Assembly (NCBI GenBank): GCA_020061725.1
Contig: JAGUXS010000037.1
Span: forward strand, 1 to 6,065
Source of the DNA: Patescibacteria group bacterium
GTDB taxonomy: Bacteria; Patescibacteriota; Patescibacteriia; UBA2591; PGYQ01
Direction of reading: 5' to 3'
DNA: 6,065 bases
Each line of letters begins with the position of its first letter. Position 1 is the first letter of the stretch. The position numbers were made by a program, and so were the translations under genes. Positions 1-4,889 of this stretch are shown here, piece after piece. The notes under the pieces were generated by a model that did not search any database, was not told the DNA's origin, and saw nothing but the letters and a program-made list of their open reading frames with translations.

Positions 1-1
1 A

Positions 2-739
2 AAAACCACAACCGCTGTTAATTTCGGGGCTTTTTTGGCAAAAATGGGAAAATCTGTTTTATTAATTGATTTTGATCCTCAAGGCAACGCCTCTTCTGGG
101 GTAGGGATTGAATTAAAAAATAGAAAAAAAGGGGTTTATGAAACTTTAATTGGAAAAAATTTATTTAAAGAAATAATTCAACCCACTTCTTTTTTAAATT
201 ATTATATCGCTCCATCAAACGAATCTTTGGCTGGCGCGACTGTAGAATTAGTTAATTTAGAAAATCGAGAATTTTATTTAACAAAAGCGCTTTCAGAAAT
301 TAAAAATAATTATGATTACATTGTTATTGATTGTCCACCGTCCCTCTGTCTTTTAACAATCAACGCTTTAATGGCAACAGATAAAATATTAATTCCAGTT
401 CAAGCTGAATATTACGCCTTGGAAGGATTGGGGCAACTTTTAAGCACAATCAATCTCGTTCAAAAAAATTTAAAACCAGAATTGGAAATTTTAGGCGCGG
501 TTGTAACTATGTATGACAAAAGAAATAAATTATCCGAAGCTGTTTTGATGGAACTCTATCAATATTTTCCTCATAAAATTTTTCGATCAGTTATTCCACG
601 AACGGTAAAATTAGCCGAAGCCCCCAGTTTTGGACAAACAATTTTACAATTTGATCCAATTTCAAAAGGAGCAAAAGCTTATGAAAAATTAACCAAAGAA
701 ATTATTGATATTTTAAATAATGATAAATTTAAATTTTAA
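2..739 (+). CDS. parA: Chromosome-partitioning ATPase ParA (Soj/MinD superfamily), 5'-truncated
   Basis: This is the deviant Walker-type ATPase that binds DNA non-specifically when ATP-loaded and is driven off by ParB, moving replicated origins apart. The frame is open to the window edge. The first codons read K-T-T-T-A-V-N-F-G-A-F, which is the end of a KGGVGKTTT Walker A motif, so about a dozen N-terminal residues lie outside the window. A TTG at 35 and an ATG at 44 are internal codons, not the true start. Further family motifs are VLLIDFDPQGN (switch I/Walker A' region, about residues 19-29 of the visible protein), YIVIDCPPSL (Walker B) and IPRTVKLAEAPSFGQ followed by YDP-like FDPISKGAKAYEKL near the C-terminus, as in chromosomal Soj proteins. 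parB follows after 62 bp on the same strand, the usual pairing. The ParA family call is secure; only the N-terminus is missing. Confidence 0.96.
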   Translation, partial: KTTTAVNFGAFLAKMGKSVLLIDFDPQGNASSGVGIELKNRKKGVYETLIGKNLFKEIIQPTSFLNYYIAPSNESLAGATVELVNLENREFYLTKALSEIKNNYDYIVIDCPPSLCLLTINALMATDKILIPVQAEYYALEGLGQLLSTINLVQKNLKPELEILGAVVTMYDKRNKLSEAVLMELYQYFPHKIFRSVIPRTVKLAEAPSFGQTILQFDPISKGAKAYEKLTKEIIDILNNDKFKF

Positions 740-769
740 TTTAATTTTAAATTTAATTTAAATTATAAC

Positions 770-797
770 TTTACGTTTTAAACTTTACGCTTTTATT
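770..797 (+). repeat. Heptad-like tandem repeat in the parA-parB gap
   Basis: The parA-parB spacer contains two copies of AACTTTACG(C)TTTTA, at 767-780 and 781-795. Read in sevens from 770, the units are TTTACGT, TTTAAAC, TTTACGC and TTTTATT, and the next seven bases end in the parB ATG. No SD sequence lies upstream of that ATG. The tandem repeat is visible; any role in transcription or translation of parB is conjecture. Confidence 0.5.
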
Positions 798-801
798 TTT
801 T

Positions 802-1704
802 ATGCAACATTTAGGGCGCGGATTAGGAGCTTTGATTTCAAATCAAAATATTCCTCTTCAAAATAATTTAACAAAAGAAAAAAACAAGCCACAACCTGTC
901 AATGCTTCTGATGATTTTAATTTTGATCAAATTAAAAATAAAAATATTGAAATACCAATAGAAAAAATTAAAACAAATCCCGAACAACCCCGACAAATTT
1001 TTAATCACGAAGCATTGGAAGAATTAGTTAATTCCATTTTAGAACACGGAATTTTACAACCTTTAATTGTAGACGAAGATGAAGAACGCGGATTTTATCA
1101 ATTAATTGCGGGAGAAAGAAGATTAAGAGCGGCTAAAATAGCTGGATTTAAAACCGTGCCAGTAATAATTAAAAAAGCAAAAGCGTCAAAAAAATTACAA
1201 TTAGCTTTAGTGGAAAATATTCAAAGACAAAATTTAAATCCAATTGAAGAAGGCCGAGCTTATCAAAGATTAATTGATGAATTTAATTTAACCCAAGAAG
1301 AAGTGGCAAAAAAAATAGGCAAAAATAGAGCGACAATCGCCAATATTTTAAGAATTTTATCTTTGCCGGAAAAAATTCAAGAGGGTTTAATTTCAGGTAA
1401 AATTAATTTAGGACACGCAAAAATAATTTTAAGTTTTAATAATCCAAAAGAACAATTAAAACTTTTTAAAAAAATTCTTCGTTATGAATTAAGCGTCCGA
1501 GAAACGGAAAATATAAAAAGAGGGAGTAAACGAATTAAAAAAATTTTAGAATTAGATCCAAATTTAGAAGAAAAAGAAGAAAAATTAAGAGAGATTTTAG
1601 AAACTAAAGTTAAAATTTTACCCAAAGAAATGGGGGGGCAAATTATTATTGAATACTATTCGGATGAAGAATTAAAAGAAATAATGAAAAAAATAGTAAA
1701 ATAA
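802..1704 (+). CDS. parB: Chromosome-partitioning protein ParB (Spo0J family CTPase, parS-binding)
   Basis: ParB binds parS sites near the origin, spreads as a CTP-dependent clamp and stimulates ParA ATPase activity. The 300-residue protein has the complete architecture. The N-terminal LGRGLGALI (residues 4-12) is the ParA-stimulating peptide seen in most chromosomal ParBs. A charged linker follows, then the ParB N-terminal nucleotide-binding domain from about 48 to 125, with NPEQPR (59-64) and the CTP-contacting GERRLRA box (104-110). Next come ENIQRQNLNPIEEG (138-151) and the helix-turn-helix LTQEEVAKKIGKNRATI (163-179) with the following recognition region. A short C-terminal dimerisation segment lies at about 265-300. 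Length and order are normal. The start is supported by the LGRGLGALI motif right behind the ATG. No SD precedes it, only the T-rich heptad repeat. It is probably co-transcribed with parA, and a hairpin follows the stop immediately. Confidence 0.96.
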   Translation: MQHLGRGLGALISNQNIPLQNNLTKEKNKPQPVNASDDFNFDQIKNKNIEIPIEKIKTNPEQPRQIFNHEALEELVNSILEHGILQPLIVDEDEERGFYQLIAGERRLRAAKIAGFKTVPVIIKKAKASKKLQLALVENIQRQNLNPIEEGRAYQRLIDEFNLTQEEVAKKIGKNRATIANILRILSLPEKIQEGLISGKINLGHAKIILSFNNPKEQLKLFKKILRYELSVRETENIKRGSKRIKKILELDPNLEEKEEKLREILETKVKILPKEMGGQIIIEYYSDEELKEIMKKIVK

Positions 1705-1733
1705 AATTTTACGAGATTTAGTCTTGTAAAATT
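1705..1733 (+). terminator. Hairpin after parB, overlapping the 3' end of aspS
   Basis: Arms 1705-1717 and 1721-1733 pair over 13 positions around a 3-nt loop, with 1713:1725 and 1717:1721 as G-T pairs. In plus-strand RNA these are G-U wobbles, so the stem is continuous. In minus-strand RNA they become C-A mismatches. The stem therefore best suits the parB transcript, starting one base after its TAA. A T-rich but interrupted stretch follows, so a strong intrinsic terminator is likely but not certain. The loop is the complement of the aspS stop codon. Confidence 0.6.
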
Positions 1734-3526
1734 ATTTCTAATTCTTTTAATTGTTTTTTATCAACTTCTGACGGACTATCCATCATTAAATCTTTACCAT
1801 GACCATCTTTTGGAAAAGCGTAAATATCACGAATTGAATCCAAATCTAAAAACACCATTAAGATGCGATCAATGCCGGGCGCATTTCCTCCATGCGGAGG
1901 AGCGCCATATTCAAACGCTCTAATTATTGCGCCAAATTTTTTATCAACTTCTTCTTTTGTGTATCCCACTATTTCAAACGCTTTATACATAATTTCTGGC
2001 TGATGATTTCTAATGGCGCCGCTTGAAACCTCAAAACCATTTAACACTAAATCGTATTGATAAGCCAAAATTTCAAACGACTCTTTTGTTTCTAACGCTT
2101 TTAACCCCCCTTGCGGCATAGAAAAAGGATTGTGCGCAAAATCTATTCTTCCTTGTTCAATTTCTGAATAATCATACATTGGGAAATCAATTACCCAGCA
2201 CCAAGCCGCTTTTGTATTATCTTTTAATCCAAGTATTAAAGCGCATTCATTTCTAACAGCGCCCAAACTTAAACAAACAGTTTTCCAATTATCCGCGCCA
2301 AAAAATATTATATCCCCTGCTTCAGCTTTTAATTCTTTAATAATTTTATCAGTTAATTCTTCTCCTAAAAATTTTAAAATCGGGGAGCTGATTTCTAAAT
2401 TTTGAGTTTTAACATTTAAATTTTGAATTAATTTAATATAAGCCAAACCTTTGGCGCCTTTACTTTTTGCAATTTCAGTTATCTCGTCAATTTCTTTTCG
2501 ACTAAATTTAGCGCCACCTTCAATCTTTAAAGCATGAACTACGCCTCCAACTTCAATAGCTTGGGTAAAAACAACAAATCCACAATCTTTTACAATTTCA
2601 GTTATTGGCGTAATTTTCATATCAAAACGCAAATCAGGTTTATCGGTTCCATATTTATTCATGGCATCTTTCCATGGTATTTTTTTAAAGCTGCCATCAT
2701 TTTCCAAAGCGACTAATTTTTTATTAGAAAATTTTTTAGTTATTTCAATACACAAAGGCTCCATAACTTGCCAAATATCTTCTTGTTCAACAAAACTCAT
2801 TTCCATATCTAATTGGTAAAATTCTCCATAATGTCGATCCATTCTTGGATCTTCATCGCGAAAACACGGAGCGATTTGAAAATATTTATCAAGTCCGCCA
2901 ATCATTAAAAGTTGTTTAAATTGTTGCGGGGCTTGCGGCAAAGCGTAAAATTTCCCTTGATAAAGTCGAGATGGCACTAAAAAATCACGCGCGCCTTCAG
3001 GCGAAGAATTAGCTAAAATCGGAGTTTGAATTTCAATAAAATTACGATCATTAAAATATTTTCTTATGTGTTGAAAAAACTCATTCTTAATTTTAAGTAT
3101 TTCTTGTAATTTTGGTCTTCTTAAATCAATAAAACGATATTTTAAACGTGAAGCCTCGTTTGTTTCTATATTTTTTTCTTCATCTAATTCAAATGGCGGG
3201 GTTTTTGATTTTGACAAAATTTCAATTTCCAAACATTTAATTTCAATTTCTCCGGTCTTTAATTTCTTGTTTATCATGTCATTTGGTCTTAGTTCAACCT
3301 TACCCTTAACTTTTATCACCCATTCATTTCGCAATTTATCCGCTTTTTTTAAAGCTTCTTGACTTACATCTGGATTAAAAGTTAATTGAGTTAAACCATA
3401 TCGATCCCGCAAATCAATAAAAATAAGACCACCATGATCTCGACGTCGATGTACCCAACCAGTTAATTCCACAATTTTTTCTACATCTTTTTTATTTAAT
3501 TCCCCGCAAGTGTGAGTTCTTAACAT
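1718..3526 (-). CDS. aspS: Aspartyl-tRNA synthetase, bacterial type, probably non-discriminating (Asp/Asn)
   Basis: This class II synthetase charges tRNA-Asp with aspartate using ATP. The 602 residues match the usual bacterial length and order. An N-terminal OB-fold anticodon-binding domain contains GWVHRRRDHGGLIFIDLRD (about 23-41). The catalytic core follows, with motif 1 around FIEIQTPILANSSPEGARD (163-181), LPQAPQQFKQLL (196-207) and motif 2 FRDEDPRMDRHYGEFYQLD (222-240). A bacterial GAD insertion spans about 305-420. The C-terminal part has GFEVSSGAIRNH and motif 3 in GAPPHGGNAPGIDRILM. His31 in RRRDHGG, where E. coli AspRS has Leu, is associated with non-discriminating enzymes that also make Asp-tRNA-Asn for GatCAB. 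Dual specificity is inferred from this, not shown. The ATG places the conserved LRTHTCGEL start correctly and has no SD. The gene stands alone, convergent with parB and divergent from the glycosyltransferase gene. Confidence 0.97.
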   Translation of the reverse strand: MLRTHTCGELNKKDVEKIVELTGWVHRRRDHGGLIFIDLRDRYGLTQLTFNPDVSQEALKKADKLRNEWVIKVKGKVELRPNDMINKKLKTGEIEIKCLEIEILSKSKTPPFELDEEKNIETNEASRLKYRFIDLRRPKLQEILKIKNEFFQHIRKYFNDRNFIEIQTPILANSSPEGARDFLVPSRLYQGKFYALPQAPQQFKQLLMIGGLDKYFQIAPCFRDEDPRMDRHYGEFYQLDMEMSFVEQEDIWQVMEPLCIEITKKFSNKKLVALENDGSFKKIPWKDAMNKYGTDKPDLRFDMKITPITEIVKDCGFVVFTQAIEVGGVVHALKIEGGAKFSRKEIDEITEIAKSKGAKGLAYIKLIQNLNVKTQNLEISSPILKFLGEELTDKIIKELKAEAGDIIFFGADNWKTVCLSLGAVRNECALILGLKDNTKAAWCWVIDFPMYDYSEIEQGRIDFAHNPFSMPQGGLKALETKESFEILAYQYDLVLNGFEVSSGAIRNHQPEIMYKAFEIVGYTKEEVDKKFGAIIRAFEYGAPPHGGNAPGIDRILMVFLDLDSIRDIYAFPKDGHGKDLMMDSPSEVDKKQLKELEIILQD

Positions 3527-3601
3527 AAAAATTTTACAACCAATTTTAGTTGTTATATGATTACTTTAAATTATTTATAATATACACCTTTTTAAAAAAT
3601 T

Positions 3602-3620
3602 TAGCTATTTAAAATAGCTA
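3602..3620. repeat. Perfect palindrome in the aspS-glycosyltransferase divergent gap
   Basis: TAGCTATTT and its exact reverse complement AAATAGCTA flank a single A. It lies 75 bp before the aspS start and 84 bp before the glycosyltransferase start, in a 178-bp divergent region that must contain promoters for both genes. It could be an operator or a small hairpin. On the minus strand it is followed by AATTTTTT, so it might also stop leftward read-through. The symmetry is visible; the function is not known. The rest of the 3527-3704 gap is A/T-rich and holds no convincing -35/-10 pair, although TATAAT occurs at 3576-3581 on the plus strand. Confidence 0.4.
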
Positions 3621-3704
3621 TTACAATTTAATATAAAAAAAAATAAATAATATTTTTTGTTTATTATTTTTCTACAAATTAAACTATAAACTAACTTCTA
3701 TTTT

Positions 3705-4496
3705 ATGTTTCTCTCAATCGCTATCACAAATTATAAAGCCCCTCTTAATACGCTTAAAAAAAGCCTAGAATCTATTCAAGAAGAGGCTCGCGACTTTGAA
3801 CACGAAATTATTTTTGTTGACATTGAATCAAAAAAACAAACAGAAAAAATGATAAAAAAAAACTTTCCAAAAATTATTTTCATTCCAATAGAAAAAAATA
3901 TTTTATTTGTTAAAGCGGCAAATTTAAGCATTAAAAAAACCCAAAAAACAAGTAAATACATTTTATATTTAAATGCGGATATTTTTTGTAAAAAAAATTC
4001 TATAAAAAAAATGATTAATTTTATGGGAAAAAATCCAAAAGTAGGACTATGCGCTTCTAAACTTTTAGATATTAATGAAAACTTGCAATATTCTTGTTTT
4101 AGATTTTATAAATTATGGACTCCGGCTTTTCGCCGTCTATCTTTTTTAAATAAATTTTCATTTGTCCAAAAAGATTTAGATAGATTTTTAATGAAAGATT
4201 ATAATAGAAAAATACCAGCTCCAGTGGATTGGCTTATAACCGCGAATAATTTAATACGAAGAAAAGCGTTAGAAGAAATTGGTGAGCTTGACGAAAGATT
4301 TTTAATGTATTTTTCCGATACTGATTGGTGTCGACGTTCTTGGCAAAAAAAATGGGAAGTTTGGTTTTTTCCTGAAGCGGAAATGATTCATTATCATGGA
4401 AAAGGCAGCGCAGGGGGTTTATTAAAAATAATATTTAATAGACTCACTAGAATTCACATTAGAGACGGAATAAAATATTTTTGGAAATATAAATAA
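3705..4496 (+). CDS. Family 2 glycosyltransferase (WbbL/rhamnosyltransferase-like), GT-A fold
   Basis: Predicted to transfer a sugar from a nucleotide-sugar donor to a growing surface polysaccharide or glycan, at the cytoplasmic face. The 263-residue protein has no membrane segment. It opens with the GT2 beta strand MFLSIAITNYKAPLNTL, then EIIFVDIES (34-42), where most relatives have a DNxS motif. YILYLNADI (85-93) is the DxD-like metal/donor site. LQYSCFRF (127-134) and PVDWLITANNLIRRKALEEI (173-192) follow, then LDERFLMYFSDTDWCRR (195-211), which carries the probable catalytic-base acidic pair Asp205/Asp207, and finally EAEMIHYHGKGS (224-235), all typical of the WbbL subgroup. The usual N-x-G-F after the second strand reads NILF (65-68), a divergence in the donor pocket. 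Acceptor and donor cannot be named. The ATG gives a full-length fold start and has no SD. It ends in tandem stops TAA-TAA just before the structured RNA region. Confidence 0.9.
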   Translation: MFLSIAITNYKAPLNTLKKSLESIQEEARDFEHEIIFVDIESKKQTEKMIKKNFPKIIFIPIEKNILFVKAANLSIKKTQKTSKYILYLNADIFCKKNSIKKMINFMGKNPKVGLCASKLLDINENLQYSCFRFYKLWTPAFRRLSFLNKFSFVQKDLDRFLMKDYNRKIPAPVDWLITANNLIRRKALEEIGELDERFLMYFSDTDWCRRSWQKKWEVWFFPEAEMIHYHGKGSAGGLLKIIFNRLTRIHIRDGIKYFWKYK

Positions 4497-4501
4497 TAAA
4501 A

Positions 4502-4613
4502 GCCGTAGTAGAAAGTAAACAAATAACTCGTAATCAATAATTATCTCTCTCTAATTAGACCCTTCTACTCGTTAGGAGGATTTACATGTCATATGAAACC
4601 AGAGAGTTTTTTT
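4502..4613 (+). ncRNA. Candidate two-state structured RNA with SD-masking hairpin and terminal U7
   Basis: I do not recognise an RNA family here. State A: 4504-4513 pairs with 4563-4571 (nine pairs with T4506 bulged), enclosing a TAATTA/TAATTA hairpin (4538-4543 with 4552-4557) whose 8-nt loop is TCTCTCTC; AGGAGG at 4574-4579 stays free. State B: CCTTCT (4561-4566) pairs with AGGAGG (4574-4579) around a 7-nt loop, masking the SD, while CTCTCT (4547-4552) pairs with AGAGAG (4601-4606) directly before seven T residues (4607-4613). The states share strands and exclude each other, as in riboswitches and attenuators. No plus-strand gene lies downstream in the window, so it could also be the glycosyltransferase mRNA 3' end or a free small RNA. 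All pairings were drawn by hand, with no energies or covariation behind them. Confidence 0.45.
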
Positions 4614-4615
4614 AA
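4586..4615 (+). CDS. Possible 9-residue peptide (MSYETREFF) behind a perfect SD
   Basis: AGGAGG at 4574-4579 stands six bases before an ATG that opens a nine-codon frame ending in TAA at 4613-4615. No annotated gene here has an SD, so this is the best-looking initiation site in the window by that criterion. A second ATG at 4593 opens an 18-codon frame to 4649, with a longer SD spacing. The peptide resembles nothing I know. It may be a leader whose translation would disrupt the masking hairpin and the AGAGAG-T7 stem, since the ORF spans that stem's 3' strand. It could also be the remnant of a lost gene, or chance. Confidence 0.3.
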   Translation: MSYETREFF

Positions 4616-4742
4616 TTTTTTATTGATTAGTAAATTTAACTTTTTTTAATTTTTTTAGATTTTTTATAATTTTAAATTTTTCTATTTATTCTAAAATAAT
4701 TTTATTATAAAGATTATCAAATTTATTTTGATTGTCAAGTTA
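4616..4742. other. Low-complexity T-rich spacer, no gene seen
   Basis: Between the structured RNA and the tRNA-like sequence lie about 125 bases of nearly pure A/T with repeated T runs on the plus strand. I see no open frame of useful length and no credible hairpin with G-C content. TTGACA occurs on the minus strand (4738 down to 4733), but the nearest TATAAT-like hexamers are 14 and 23 bases away, so it is not called as a promoter. Confidence 0.5.
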
Positions 4743-4804
4743 GCGAGAATTGAATTCACATAAAAATTTTACAAATCTTTATCTAACCACTCGACCACCC
4801 CATC
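4743..4804 (-). pseudogene. Degenerate tRNA-Tyr-like sequence (GTA anticodon), 3' acceptor strand missing
   Basis: On the minus strand a G-rich island in A/T-rich DNA reads as a tRNA 5' part. The acceptor strand GATGGGG (4804-4798) is followed by T8 and G9. A three-pair D-stem GTC/GAT carries the loop GAGTGGTTA, a typical class II D-loop with the GG pair. The anticodon stem AAGAT/ATTTT (one G-U pair) closes loop TTGTAAA, giving anticodon GTA (4772-4770). A possible T-arm with loop TTCAATT lies at 4759-4743, but it has an A-C mismatch where G53-C61 is expected. The next seven bases, TAACTTG, do not pair with GATGGGG, no CCCCATC or CCA is found, and no long tyrosine variable arm is present. It is most likely a decayed or truncated tRNA, or a tRNA-derived transcript. 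Confidence 0.45.
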
Positions 4805-4810
4805 AATGAT

Positions 4811-4833
4811 AAAAAATTTTCTTAAAATTTTTT
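4811..4833. terminator. Perfect all-A/T 10-bp inverted repeat in the convergent gap
   Basis: A ten-base arm of six A and four T is repeated exactly in reverse complement after a CTT spacer. Each strand's stem ends in six T residues, so it could act in both directions, for leftward transcripts from the surface-protein gene 57 bp away and for rightward transcripts. There is no G-C pair in the stem, which makes it weak by usual standards. In DNA this A/T-rich it may be a terminator or simple low complexity. Confidence 0.35.
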
Positions 4834-4889
4834 GCAATTTTCTAATTTTAAATATTTTAATTTTAATTTTTAAAATTATTTTTTTGTTT

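Noticed and set aside
740..766. Terminator between parA and parB
   Set aside because: The stretch is low-complexity TTTAA repeats with no clean stem, and the two genes are expected to be co-transcribed.
1886..1905. G-C-rich inverted repeat TCCTCC/GGAGGA within aspS
   Set aside because: It encodes the conserved Pro-Pro-His-Gly-Gly of motif 3, so codon constraints explain the symmetry.
2534..2716. 60-codon plus-strand frame inside aspS
   Set aside because: It is antisense to well-conserved aspS coding sequence and has no recognisable motif.
3558..3564. Single TGATTAC copies (also 4530-4536 on the minus strand) as members of the heptamer family
   Set aside because: One or two isolated copies are expected by chance in 6 kb of this composition; only the tandem array at the window end is meaningful.
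3576..3690. Promoters for aspS and the glycosyltransferase gene (TATAAT at 3576, TATTAT on the minus strand, TATAAA at 3685)
   Set aside because: No acceptable -35 at the right distance for any of them; in this base composition the -10 matches carry little weight.
3776..3961. 61-codon minus-strand frame inside the glycosyltransferase gene
   Set aside because: Antisense to a recognisable GT2 coding region; its Phe/Lys-rich composition reflects A-runs on the coding strand.
4585..4600. parS-like 16-mer near the parAB genes (right half TGAAAC perfect)
   Set aside because: Only 10 of 16 positions match the consensus parS, the central CG is TA and the left half is poor; it overlaps the SD/ATG of the small ORF, so chance similarity is more likely.
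4706..4738. Minus-strand promoter with a perfect TTGACA
   Set aside because: The candidate -10 hexamers GATAAT and TATAAT lie at spacings of 14 and 23, outside the usual 16-18, and the DNA is so A/T-rich that such hexamers are expected.
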